Of a DNA stretch of 64,000 nt, positions 1 through 8,092 are shown one piece after another. Made by a program: the position numbers and the translations under genes. Below the pieces are notes generated by a model. It saw only the letters and a program-made list of their open reading frames with translations. It ran no database searches and was not told where the DNA came from. The DNA comes from Phaeospirillum sp. GTDB lineage: Bacteria; Pseudomonadota; Alphaproteobacteria; Rhodospirillales; Magnetospirillaceae. The first letter of the stretch is position 1; each line of letters starts with the position of its first letter. Where the stretch lies: the NCBI GenBank assembly GCA_030651575.1, contig JAUSFB010000032.1:637841-701840 (forward strand). Reading direction: 5' to 3'.

Positions 1-1
1 C

Positions 2-949
2 GACCAGCGCCATCCGCTGGCGGTCCTCAATCACGGCGCGCCCCGCAATGCCGACGACCGGGTGGGAATGAATCCGCGTTCCATGCGGGCTCAGGCCCGT
101 CAATTCGCCCGCCGGGGCTGGACCGTGGTCACCTTCATGCGGCGCGGCTATGGCGAGTCCGAGGGCGACTACGTGGAAAGCAGCGGCAAATGCGCTTCTC
201 CCGACTACGAATCATCCGGGCGCGCCTCGGCCGATGATGTCCGAGCGGTGATTCGGGCGATGCGGGACAAGCCCTATGTGGACGGCTCGCGCATTATCAG
301 CGTCGGCCGTTCCGCCGGCGGTTTCGCCACTGTGGCCCTGACCGCCGACCCGCCCCCCGGTCTGATTGCCGCCATCAGCTTTGCCGGCGGTCGCGGCTCG
401 ACCCGCCCTGACGAGGTCTGCGCGCCGGACAAATTGGTGGGCGCCTTCGCCACCTTCGGCAAGACGTCGCGCATCCCCATGCTGTGGGTCTACGCCGAGA
501 ACGACCACTTCTTCGGCCCATCGCTGGCCAGACGGTTTCACGCCGCCTTTACCGCGGCCGGCGGCCGGGCCGAGTTCATCGCCGATCCTCCATTCGGAAG
601 CGATGGCCACTCATTGTTCTCGGAAAAAGGGCTTCCGATCTGGGGACGCCATGTGGACGAGTTCCTGGCGCGCCAAAAGCTGACGCTGGTGAACCAGCTG
701 CTTCCCAGCCGCGACGAGACCTCGACACAGTATCCCAAAGGGCTCGGCCAACAGGGCCGGGACGCCTTTTTGAAATATCTGGACGGCTCCGATCACAAAG
801 CCTTCGTCATGTCGCAGACCGGCAGCTTCGGCTGGCGAACGGGCCAAAAGACCCCCGAGGACGCGGTGGAGCAGGCAACCGAATATTGCCGGAAGCATTC
901 TCGCAAGCCGTGCTACGCCGTGATGATCGACGACGACCCGGTGGAGTGA
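2..949 (+). CDS. Alpha/beta hydrolase (dienelactone hydrolase-like), 5' end cut by window
   Basis: The reading frame is open from the first bases of the window, and the residues before the first possible start (HPLAVLNHGAP) are a typical beta-strand and oxyanion-loop segment of an alpha/beta hydrolase, so the gene begins outside. The nucleophile elbow G-R-S-A-G-G has its Ser codon at 311-313; a candidate acid lies in YAENDHFFG and a candidate His in DGHSLF, giving a full Ser-Asp-His triad in the right order. The last 80 or so residues form an extra C-terminal segment rich in charged residues, with a Cys pair (YCRKHSRKPCY). Substrate is unknown; a secreted or periplasmic esterase or peptidase of the dienelactone-hydrolase superfamily is likely. 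The stop is 12 bases from the convergent pentapeptide gene. Confidence 0.8.
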   Translation, partial: DQRHPLAVLNHGAPRNADDRVGMNPRSMRAQARQFARRGWTVVTFMRRGYGESEGDYVESSGKCASPDYESSGRASADDVRAVIRAMRDKPYVDGSRIISVGRSAGGFATVALTADPPPGLIAAISFAGGRGSTRPDEVCAPDKLVGAFATFGKTSRIPMLWVYAENDHFFGPSLARRFHAAFTAAGGRAEFIADPPFGSDGHSLFSEKGLPIWGRHVDEFLARQKLTLVNQLLPSRDETSTQYPKGLGQQGRDAFLKYLDGSDHKAFVMSQTGSFGWRTGQKTPEDAVEQATEYCRKHSRKPCYAVMIDDDPVE

Positions 950-961
950 ACCTGTCGGACG

Positions 962-1675
962 CTATCGCCGGGCCTCGGCTCCAAAGAAGGCACCCAGGGC
1001 ATCGATCACTCCCGGTGGAACGTTGCGCGCATCCTGAAAGATCGCGTTCAGCATATCGGCCTTGGCGAAATCGGCCCCATTCAGTTCCGAACGGATGAAG
1101 CGGGCAAAACGGATCGAGGCCCCGGACAGCCGGGTTCCGGTCAGATTGGCGTCGGTGAAATCGGCCCGTTCGGCCCCGGCCCCGGTCATGTCGGCCCCCG
1201 ACAGGTCCGTTCCCACCAGCTTGGCGTCCTCGAACACGCCGCGCAGCATATAGACGCCCGACAGATTGGCCCCCGACAGGTCGGCGCCCTCCATCAGGAT
1301 GTCCTTGAGGAACGCACCCTTAAAATTGCACTTGGTCAGGATGGCGCCGATCAAGTTGGCCCCAAACAGATTGGCTCCCGACAGATCCGATCCGGCCATG
1401 TCGGCTCCGTCGAAGATGGCGTGGAACAGATCCGCCCCGACGAAATCACCCCCCTTGAGGCTGGCGCCGTCCAGTCTGGCCCATTTCAGGTTGGCGCCGC
1501 GAAAGACCGCCCCATCCAGGCGGGCGCGCCGCAGATCGGCGTTTTCCAACGTCGCATTGGTAAAGTCGCAGCCCGTCAGGTCGGCGGCCGGAGCGGGAGT
1601 GCACCGCCCGGCGGCGAACGTGGACGAGGTGAGCAAACAGAAAGATACAGCAAGGGCATGGCGAGTCAGACGCAC
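962..1675 (-). CDS. Secreted pentapeptide-repeat protein
   Basis: From about residue 35 onward the 237-aa protein is almost entirely tandem A(D/N)Lxx pentapeptides (ANLKWA, ADLFHA, SDLSGA, ANLFGA and many more), the signature of a right-handed quadrilateral beta-helix. The N-terminus RLTRHALAVSFCLLTSSTFAAG is a clear signal peptide with an AxA-like cleavage site, so export to the periplasm is expected. I place the start at the GTG ending at 1675 because GGGGGAGG lies 6 bases upstream; an upstream TTG (1693) has its AGGAG too close. Biochemical role is unknown; pentapeptide proteins often act as protein-interaction scaffolds or DNA mimics, and a secreted one is more likely structural. Confidence 0.85.
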   Translation of the reverse strand: MRLTRHALAVSFCLLTSSTFAAGRCTPAPAADLTGCDFTNATLENADLRRARLDGAVFRGANLKWARLDGASLKGGDFVGADLFHAIFDGADMAGSDLSGANLFGANLIGAILTKCNFKGAFLKDILMEGADLSGANLSGVYMLRGVFEDAKLVGTDLSGADMTGAGAERADFTDANLTGTRLSGASIRFARFIRSELNGADFAKADMLNAIFQDARNVPPGVIDALGAFFGAEARR

Positions 1676-1754
1676 GGGAACCTCCCCCTTCAATCTCCTG
1701 GAATTTATGTGGGTAAGCGAATTTCAAAATTAAAGAGGCATTCGAAAACTATGT

Positions 1755-1767
1755 TATCGGACCGATA
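1755..1767. promoter_or_regulatory. Palindrome TATCGG-A-CCGATA, possible operator
   Basis: A perfect 6-bp inverted repeat with a one-base centre lies in the AT-rich divergent region between the pentapeptide gene and the SulP transporter. It is 76 bases before the transporter start. The shape suits a dimeric regulator, but the regulator is unknown. Confidence 0.3.
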
Positions 1768-1842
1768 TCGCAACATGGATTAACAAGACGGCGAATCAGG
1801 ATTACCATTCCCGCTGGGAACTTCGGCGGGAGACATGGGACA

Positions 1843-4041
1843 ATGACCGATCACGCTGCTCCACCCCCCCTGATCCCGGCCCTGATCGCCGGCGCCGTCA
1901 CCGGTTTGGTGGTGGTGATTTTGTCGTTGTCCTTCGCTGTGCTGATCTTCTCCGGCGAGCTGTCCGGCCATGTGGGAACCGCCATCGGCATGGTGCTGTT
2001 CACCGCCGTGGTGGTGGGCATGCTGGTGGCGTTGTTCAGTTCCTATCCGGGCGCCATCGCCTTTCCCCAGGACAAGATTTCTCCCATCCTGGCGCTGATG
2101 GCGTCGCTGATCGTGGCCGACATGCCGGCCGGCACCGATCCGGAACTGCTGTTCGCCACCGTCGCCTCGGCCCTGATGATCGCCACCGCCCTGACCGGAC
2201 TGCTGCTGTTCGGGCTGGGCCATTTCCGCCTGGGAGGCTTTATCCGATTCATTCCCTATCCGGTGATCGGCGGCTTTCTGGCCGGCACCGGCTGGTTACT
2301 GGTCAAGGGCGCCATCAAGGTCATGACCGGCCACGCCCCCACCCTGATGACGGTCGGGCATCTGTTCGCCGTCGAGGAGGCGGTGAAATGGGTGCCGGGC
2401 CTGCTATTCGCCCTGGCGCTGCTGGTGGGCATGCGGCGATGGAAGCATGTGGCGACCCTGCCGATACTGCTGGCCGGCGGCATCGCCGCCTTCTATCTGG
2501 TCACCCTGGGGCTGGGCCAATCGACGGCGATGCTGGAGGCCGGCGGCCTGCTGCTGGGGCATCTGCCCCAGGCCGGCTGGCGGCCCGATACGGCGCTGCG
2601 GCTGCTGGACGCCGATTGGGCGGTGATCTTCGAACAGGCCGGCTCGGTCGCCACCATCTTGCTGATCAGCGCCATCGGTGTGCTGCTCAACTCCAGCGGT
2701 ATCGAGGTCGCCGCCAACCAGGACATGGACCTCAACCGCGAACTGAAGATCGCCGGCATGGCCAACATGGCCTCGGGAGTCGGCGGCGGCATCGTCGGCT
2801 TTCACACCCTGGGCCTGTCCAGTCTGGTGCTGAAGATGGGGGTGCGCTCCCGGATCGTGGGAGTGGTCTCGGCCCTGGTCTGCCTCGCCATGCTGGTGAT
2901 CGGCACCGAGCCGCTGGCGCTGTTTCCCAAGGCGATCCTGGGCGGGTTGCTGATGTTCGTCGGCATCGGTTTCCTGGTGGAATGGCTGGTGGAGGGCCGC
3001 CACCACATGCCGCCCGCCGATTACGCCATCGTCTTGATGATCGTCGCGGTGGTCGGAACCTTTGGCTATCTCCAAGGCGCCGCCGTCGGCATTGTCGCCT
3101 GCGTCGTGCTGTTCGTGGTCAATTACAGCCGGGTCGCCGTCGCCAAGCACGAGCTTACCGGCATCGAACTGACCAGCAATGTCGATCGCCCGCATGACGA
3201 AGCCAAGCTGCTGCGCGATCACGGCCACCGCATTCTGGTGTTCAGCCTTCAGGGCTTCATGTTCTTCGGCACCGCCAACAAGCTGCTGACGCGGGTGATC
3301 GGCCGCTGTTCCGCCACCGACAGCGACCCGGTCGAGGTGGTGGTGTTCGACTTCCGCCGGGTCAGCGGCATCGACACCTCGGCGGCCATGAGCTTTGTCA
3401 AACTGCGCCAGTTCGCGGAAAAACGCACCCTGTCGCTGGTGTTCGCCGGCCAGAACGAGGATGTCACCCGCGTGCTGGACCGCGCCGGCTTCGTCGGGGT
3501 CGAGGGCGCCACCTGGCGCGAGGAAACCGACCTTGATCATGCCCTGGAGTGGTCGGAAAACAGCCTGCTGCAACGCCTTGCCCACGAGGCCACCGGCCGG
3601 CCGCGCTCGCTGGTCGCCGACCTCACCGAAGACCTGGAGGAACCGCTGCTGGTGGCCCGGCTGATGTCCTATGTGGAGATGATCAGCGTCCCGGCCGGCA
3701 CCGTGCTGCTGGAACAGGGCCGCGCAGCCAACGACTTGCTGATCCTGGATTCCGGCCAGGTCACCGTCTGCCTGACCGGTGATCGCGGCCAGCGCATCCG
3801 CCTGCGGACCATGCAGGCCGGCACCGTGGTCGGCGAGATGGGGCTTTACCTCAACGAAATGCGCTCGGCCTCGGTGGTGGCGGACATGCCCTGCTCCGTC
3901 TATCGCCTGACCTCGCACGCCCTGATGCGCATGGAGGAGGAAGCCCCCGCCGTCGCGGCCGCCTTCCATCGCCTGATGGCGCGCCAACTGGCCGAGCGAC
4001 TGCGCAACGCCGACCAGATGATCAAGGCGCTGACCGATTGA
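1843..4041 (+). CDS. SulP-family anion transporter with STAS and cyclic-nucleotide-binding domains
   Basis: 732 aa. Residues 1 to about 430 are highly hydrophobic with SulP-like segments, giving roughly 10-14 membrane helices. A STAS domain follows (about 455-560), seen in HRILVFSLQGFMFFGTANKL and the FDFRRVSGIDTSAAMSFVKL core, and a cyclic-nucleotide-binding fold (about 590-725) in VPAGTVLLEQGRAANDLLIL and GTVVGEMGLYLN. SulP proteins move sulfate, bicarbonate or dicarboxylates across the inner membrane; the STAS domain regulates transport. The extra CNB domain suggests control by cAMP/cGMP or a related ligand, although the canonical phosphate-binding Arg is not clear. The substrate cannot be assigned; sulfate would fit a sulfur-oxidising context but the gene is 19 kb from dsr. 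Confidence 0.9.
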   Translation: MTDHAAPPPLIPALIAGAVTGLVVVILSLSFAVLIFSGELSGHVGTAIGMVLFTAVVVGMLVALFSSYPGAIAFPQDKISPILALMASLIVADMPAGTDPELLFATVASALMIATALTGLLLFGLGHFRLGGFIRFIPYPVIGGFLAGTGWLLVKGAIKVMTGHAPTLMTVGHLFAVEEAVKWVPGLLFALALLVGMRRWKHVATLPILLAGGIAAFYLVTLGLGQSTAMLEAGGLLLGHLPQAGWRPDTALRLLDADWAVIFEQAGSVATILLISAIGVLLNSSGIEVAANQDMDLNRELKIAGMANMASGVGGGIVGFHTLGLSSLVLKMGVRSRIVGVVSALVCLAMLVIGTEPLALFPKAILGGLLMFVGIGFLVEWLVEGRHHMPPADYAIVLMIVAVVGTFGYLQGAAVGIVACVVLFVVNYSRVAVAKHELTGIELTSNVDRPHDEAKLLRDHGHRILVFSLQGFMFFGTANKLLTRVIGRCSATDSDPVEVVVFDFRRVSGIDTSAAMSFVKLRQFAEKRTLSLVFAGQNEDVTRVLDRAGFVGVEGATWREETDLDHALEWSENSLLQRLAHEATGRPRSLVADLTEDLEEPLLVARLMSYVEMISVPAGTVLLEQGRAANDLLILDSGQVTVCLTGDRGQRIRLRTMQAGTVVGEMGLYLNEMRSASVVADMPCSVYRLTSHALMRMEEEAPAVAAAFHRLMARQLAERLRNADQMIKALTD

Positions 4042-4145
4042 GACCGCTCGGGTTCATCCCCGATTGACCGCGACAGCCGCTTGGCTCACCATTCGCGACG
4101 ATGTCGACGCCCATGTCGGCAGCCAACAGATGATGGGGAACGAAT

Positions 4146-4397
4146 ATGGTCGCCGAAGTTTTCGCCGATGGCGTGGGACGTGTGGATTTCGTCAGCGGCG
4201 TGGTCCGCATCGAGCTGGTCTCGCTGGAGCCCGCCGAATCCGGTCAAGGCAAGATGGAAGTCCGCCAGCGCATCGCCATGCCGGTGGACGGCTTCCTGCA
4301 CTCCTTGAACACCATGGGCGATCTGGTCAACAAGCTGGTTGAGGCCGGCGTGCTCAAGCGCAACGAGCAGACCGGCGCCGCTCCGGTCAAGAAGTAA
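4146..4397 (+). CDS. Small conserved-type hypothetical protein
   Basis: 83 aa, starting at ATG with GGGGA six bases upstream. The protein has a beta-rich N-terminal half (DGVGRVDFVSGVVRIELVSL) and a C-terminal helix (DGFLHSLNTMGDLVNKLVEAGV) ending in a basic tail. There is no signal peptide or membrane segment. It is followed directly by a strong terminator, so it ends its own transcript. I do not recognise the family; the layout resembles small cytoplasmic proteins common in magnetospirilla. Confidence 0.75.
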   Translation: MVAEVFADGVGRVDFVSGVVRIELVSLEPAESGQGKMEVRQRIAMPVDGFLHSLNTMGDLVNKLVEAGVLKRNEQTGAAPVKK

Positions 4398-4428
4398 CCC
4401 CCTTCCGCCTTTCCATCCGACCATTCCG

Positions 4429-4457
4429 GCCGGCCCCTCGCACGGGGCCGGCTTTTT
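4429..4457 (+). terminator. Rho-independent terminator
   Basis: Perfect 9-bp GC stem GCCGGCCCC / GGGGCCGGC with a 6-base loop, followed immediately by five T. It sits 32 bases after the 83-aa gene and would end its transcription. Confidence 0.92.
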
Positions 4458-4505
4458 ACTGGGCGATACCGCCCATATTCACAAAGCATTTATTCTTTAG
4501 TATCA

Positions 4506-4519
4506 CCGTATTTATACGG
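4506..4519. promoter_or_regulatory. Palindrome CCGTAT-TT-ATACGG, possible operator
   Basis: Perfect 6-bp inverted repeat with a two-base centre in an AT-rich stretch, 70 bases upstream of the STAS-domain gene at 4590. It could be an operator overlapping that gene's promoter. No regulator is identified. Confidence 0.3.
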
Positions 4520-4589
4520 ACAGCGCATTCGCGTCACGAGGTCGCGCTACCATCAACTCTCGGATGAATAGCAGAGCGATCCTCGATTC

Positions 4590-4895
4590 ATGGCCTGCAC
4601 AGTAGCGCATGACAATAACCGGACCACCATCTACCTAGTCGGTCAATTGGACGACCGCGACTTCGATGACATTGAAAATGGCTTCGAACTGGCGCTGGAC
4701 CGGCGACATCCCGCCGTGATCTTCGACTTTCTGGAGTTGGAGCAGGTAACGGCCCTGATCATCGCGCTGATGGGCGTGTTGCGAATCCAGGCCTACCGGG
4801 CCGGAACCTCCATCGAGCTGCGCAACGTGGCCCCGGATGTCGGCATCATGTTGACCGAACGCGATACTCCGACGGCTGGCGCCATGAAGGGGTGA
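4590..4895 (+). CDS. STAS-domain protein (anti-sigma-factor-antagonist-like)
   Basis: 101 aa, a single domain with the STAS pattern: an initial strand and turn (TTIYLVGQLDDRDFDDIENG), a central strand (PAVIFDFLELEQVTALIIALM) and a final helix plus strand (AYRAGTSIELRNVAPDVGIML). The usual phosphorylatable Ser/Thr of SpoIIAA-type antagonists would lie in the VTALI loop, where a Thr is present. No kinase or phosphatase partner is adjacent. The shine-dalgarno is weak, so the exact start is less certain. It may regulate a sigma-factor switch or a transporter; function not assigned. Confidence 0.7.
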   Translation: MACTVAHDNNRTTIYLVGQLDDRDFDDIENGFELALDRRHPAVIFDFLELEQVTALIIALMGVLRIQAYRAGTSIELRNVAPDVGIMLTERDTPTAGAMKG

Positions 4896-4907
4896 GAGAC
4901 GTTGCGA

Positions 4908-4919
4908 CTTTGATCAAAG
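4908..4919. promoter_or_regulatory. 12-bp palindrome CTTTGATCAAAG upstream of phasin-like gene
   Basis: A perfect palindrome 46 bases before the phasin-like start codon. It has the TTGAT/ATCAA half-site ends of an FNR box but lacks the 4-base spacer, so it is not a normal FNR/FixK site. It may still be an operator of another dimeric regulator. Confidence 0.3.
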
Positions 4920-4964
4920 CGTGCCAAGGTTTTTTCAATAGCCAAGCAAGATCTGGAGGCAAGG

Positions 4965-5270
4965 ATGTTCCCATCATTCGACCCGAAATTCTTCGAACAG
5001 TTCACCGCCAATCCCGCCTCCCTGCTTACCAGGATCACCGAGTTCCAGCGCGCCAACTTTGAAGCCGCCCGCGAGATCGCCGAAAACAACACCAAGGCGT
5101 TTCAGCAGTTGGCCACGATCCGCGATCCCCAGGCCTTCATGTCGGTGCAGCCCGCCATTCTTCAGGCCGTGATGCAGCAAAACACCGAGATCATCACCCG
5201 CCTGTGGCAATCGCTGGGCGACGACCTCGCACCGCCGCCACCCGTCCCGACCAAGGCCGGCAAGAAGTAA
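4965..5270 (+). CDS. Phasin-like granule protein
   Basis: 101 aa beginning after a strong GGAGG five bases upstream. The sequence is a long amphipathic helix: FFEQFTANPASLLTRITEFQ, then AREIAENNTKAFQQLATIRD with the DPQAFMSVQPAILQ segment typical of phasins, and a Pro-rich C-terminal tail ending in Lys. Phasins coat polyhydroxyalkanoate granules and control their number and size. The window contains no PHA synthase, so the assignment rests on sequence character alone. A general helical scaffold protein is the alternative. Confidence 0.65.
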   Translation: MFPSFDPKFFEQFTANPASLLTRITEFQRANFEAAREIAENNTKAFQQLATIRDPQAFMSVQPAILQAVMQQNTEIITRLWQSLGDDLAPPPPVPTKAGKK

Positions 5271-5345
5271 CCACTCGCCCTTGCTCCTCCGGCCATCCGT
5301 CGCTAGTGTAGCCCACCTTGCGAAGTTGGCCGGAGTGTCCTTGCC

Positions 5346-6749
5346 TTGAAATACGTGAGCACGCGCGGAAGAGCGCCCGTCCTCGACTTCGATGACGTCC
5401 TGCTGGCCGGCTTGGCCCGTGATGGCGGTCTTTATCTGCCGGAATCCTGGCCCCGCTTCTCGGCGGCCGAGATCAGGGCCATGCGCGGCCTGTCCTATGG
5501 CGAGCTGGCGGCCCGCGTCATGCGCCCGTTTGTCGAGGGCTGCCTCAGCGACGCCGAACTGTCCAAGCTCTGCGCCGAATCCTATGCGGGCTTCAACCAT
5601 CCGGCGGTGGCGCCGCTGCGTCAGATCGGCCACAACCAATGGGTCATGGAGCTGTTCCACGGCCCGACCCTGGCCTTCAAGGACTACGCCCTGCAACTGG
5701 TCGGGCGGCTGTTCGACCATGTCCTGAAGAAGAAGAACCGCCGCGTCACCATCGTCGGCGCCACCTCGGGCGATACCGGTTCCGCCGCCATCGAGGCCTG
5801 CCGCGACCGCGCCGCCGTCGATGTCGTCATCTTGCACCCCCTGGGCCGGGTATCCGAGGTGCAGCGCCGCCAGATGACCACGGTGCTGTCGGACAATGTC
5901 CGCAACGTGGCGGTGGAGGGCACCTTCGACGACTGCCAGGATCTGGTGAAGGCGCTGTTCAACGACGAGGCTTTCCGCGACGAAATCAACCTGTCGGCGG
6001 TGAACTCCATCAACTGGGCGCGGGTGATGGCCCAGATCGTCTATTACTTCGCCGCCGGGATCGCCCTGGGCTCGCCCGAGATTCCCATGACCTTCGCGGT
6101 CCCCACCGGCAATTTCGGCAATGTCTTCGCCGGCTACGCCGCCAAGCTGATGGGGCTTCCCATCGACAAGCTGATCATCGGCTCCAACACCAACGACATC
6201 CTGACGCGCTTTTTCGAGGGCGGGGTGATGAAGACCGACGGCGTCGTCCCCACTTTGTCACCCAGCATGGATATTCAGGTCTCCAGTAATTTCGAGCGGT
6301 TGATGTACCTGGCGCTCGACCGGGACGGGGTGGCGGTCGACAAGCTGATGGGCGAGTTCCGCGGCAACGGCGCCATGGTCATGCCCCAGGGGGCCTGGAC
6401 CTCCATGCGCGAGGTGTTCGAGGCCTACCGCTTCGACGACGAGACGACGCTGGCCACCATGCGATCGCTGAAGCACCGCACCGGCGAAACGCTGGACCCC
6501 CATTCGGCCATCGGAGTCGGCGCCGGGCTCAAGGGTCACTCCCACAAGGATTCCACCGTGGTGGCCCTGGCCACCGCCCATCCCGCCAAATTCCCCGACG
6601 CGGTCGAGAAGGCCACCGGCATTCGCCCGGCCCTGCCGCCCCACATGGCCGACCTGTTCGAGCGCCCCGAGCGCAAGGACGCCATGGGCAACGATGCCGA
6701 GGCGCTGAAATCCTATGTTCGCGCCTTCGCCAACCGGAAAAGTGTATGA
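5346..6749 (+). CDS. thrC: Threonine synthase
   Basis: 467 aa, the normal length of the long (type II) threonine synthase. It converts O-phospho-L-homoserine to L-threonine with PLP in the cytoplasm. The start MKYVSTRG is the family N-terminus, here encoded by TTG with GGAG ten bases upstream. The PLP lysine lies at about residue 112 in GPTLAFKDYALQ; the phosphate-binding loop ATSGDTGSAA and the later PTGNFGNVFAGY segment are intact. The stop overlaps the M16 peptidase start by four bases (ATGA), the translationally coupled thrC-peptidase order common in Alphaproteobacteria. Confidence 0.97.
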   Translation: MKYVSTRGRAPVLDFDDVLLAGLARDGGLYLPESWPRFSAAEIRAMRGLSYGELAARVMRPFVEGCLSDAELSKLCAESYAGFNHPAVAPLRQIGHNQWVMELFHGPTLAFKDYALQLVGRLFDHVLKKKNRRVTIVGATSGDTGSAAIEACRDRAAVDVVILHPLGRVSEVQRRQMTTVLSDNVRNVAVEGTFDDCQDLVKALFNDEAFRDEINLSAVNSINWARVMAQIVYYFAAGIALGSPEIPMTFAVPTGNFGNVFAGYAAKLMGLPIDKLIIGSNTNDILTRFFEGGVMKTDGVVPTLSPSMDIQVSSNFERLMYLALDRDGVAVDKLMGEFRGNGAMVMPQGAWTSMREVFEAYRFDDETTLATMRSLKHRTGETLDPHSAIGVGAGLKGHSHKDSTVVALATAHPAKFPDAVEKATGIRPALPPHMADLFERPERKDAMGNDAEALKSYVRAFANRKSV

Positions 6750-8008
6750 GCGATATCAGAGAGACCACGCTTGCCTCGGGCCTGAAGGTCGTCACCGACC
6801 CCATGGCGACGGTTGAAACCGCTTCGCTGGGAGTCTGGGTCGAGGCCGGAACCCGCCACGAGCCCGCCGCCGTCAACGGCATCTCCCATCTGCTGGAGCA
6901 TATGGCGTTCAAGGGGACCGAGCGCCGCTCCGCCCAGGGCATCGCCGAGGAGATGGACGCCTGCGGCGGCCACCTCAACGCCTATACCGCCCGCGACCAC
7001 ACCGCCTATTACGCCAAGGTGCTGAAGGAAGACGCCGCCCTGGCGCTGGACATCATCGCCGACATCTTGCAGCACTCCACCCTCGACCCCGAGGAACTGG
7101 CGCGCGAACAGGCGGTGGTGGTCCAGGAGATCAATCAGGCAATCGACACCCCCGACGACATCATCTTCGACCACTTCCAGGCCACCGCCTATCCCGATCA
7201 GCCGCTGGGCCGCGCCGTACTGGGCACCGAGGATCTGGTCCGCTCCATGAGCCGCTCGACCGTGCTGGATTACATGCACGGCCACTATTCCGCGCCACGC
7301 ATGGTGCTGTCGGCCTCGGGCCGCATCAATCACGACGAGTTGGTCGAGGCGGCGGACAAGGCTTTTTCCCAGTTGCCGCCGCCCGCTCCCTCGGTGACCG
7401 AAAAGGCCCTGTACCGGGGCGGCGACTACCGCGAGGACCGCGACCTGGAGCAGGTCCATGTGGTGGTGGGCTTCGACGGCATCGCCTATGACGACCCCGA
7501 CTATTACTGCGCCTCGGTGCTGTCGACCCTGCTGGGTGGCGGCATGTCGAGCCGGTTGTTCCAGGAAGTGCGCGAGAAGCGCGGTCTGGTCTATTCCATC
7601 TACTCCTTCGCCTCGTCCTACAGCGATGGCGGCCTGTTCGGCGTCTATGCCGGCACCGGCGAGGACGAAGTCTCGGAACTGATTCCGGTGATGTGCGACG
7701 AAATCGTCAAGGTCGGCCTCGGCGTGCGCGACGACGAGGTCCAGCGCGCCCGCGCCCAGCTCAAAGCCTCGATCCTGATGAGCCTGGAGAGCACCACGTC
7801 CCGTTGCGAGCAATTGGCCCGTCAGATGGCGGTCTATGGCCGCCCGCTGCCGGTCTCGGAAGTGGTGGCCAAGGTCGAGGCCATCACCGCCGAGGACTGC
7901 GCCCGCGTGGCGCGGCGGCTGTTCGCCGGAGCCCCCACCGTCGCCGCCATCGGCCCGCTGGCCAAGGTGGAGGACTACGACCGGATCGCGGCGCGATTGC
8001 GGGCCTGA
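6746..8008 (+). CDS. M16-family zinc metallopeptidase (processing-peptidase-like)
   Basis: 420 aa. The inverted zinc motif HxxEH is HLLEH at residues 48-52, with the downstream acidic ligand expected in the EQAVVVQEI segment about 75 residues later. Total length and the GLVYSIYSF substrate-binding segment match the bacterial homologues of the mitochondrial processing peptidase beta subunit. There is no signal peptide, so a cytoplasmic protease is likely. Its start overlaps thrC by four bases. The physiological substrate is not known. Confidence 0.93.
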   Translation: MSDIRETTLASGLKVVTDPMATVETASLGVWVEAGTRHEPAAVNGISHLLEHMAFKGTERRSAQGIAEEMDACGGHLNAYTARDHTAYYAKVLKEDAALALDIIADILQHSTLDPEELAREQAVVVQEINQAIDTPDDIIFDHFQATAYPDQPLGRAVLGTEDLVRSMSRSTVLDYMHGHYSAPRMVLSASGRINHDELVEAADKAFSQLPPPAPSVTEKALYRGGDYREDRDLEQVHVVVGFDGIAYDDPDYYCASVLSTLLGGGMSSRLFQEVREKRGLVYSIYSFASSYSDGGLFGVYAGTGEDEVSELIPVMCDEIVKVGLGVRDDEVQRARAQLKASILMSLESTTSRCEQLARQMAVYGRPLPVSEVVAKVEAITAEDCARVARRLFAGAPTVAAIGPLAKVEDYDRIAARLRA

Positions 8009-8092
8009 GCGGCCTTTGAGTCATTCCAGACTTGCCGCCTCCCCCTTAATGCGCATAATGGTACCTGATTGCGCTTTACCGAGGAGCCCGCC

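Noticed and set aside
4908..4919. CTTTGATCAAAG as an FNR box
   Set aside because: The half-sites overlap without the 4-base spacer required for FNR/FixK; kept only as a generic palindrome.
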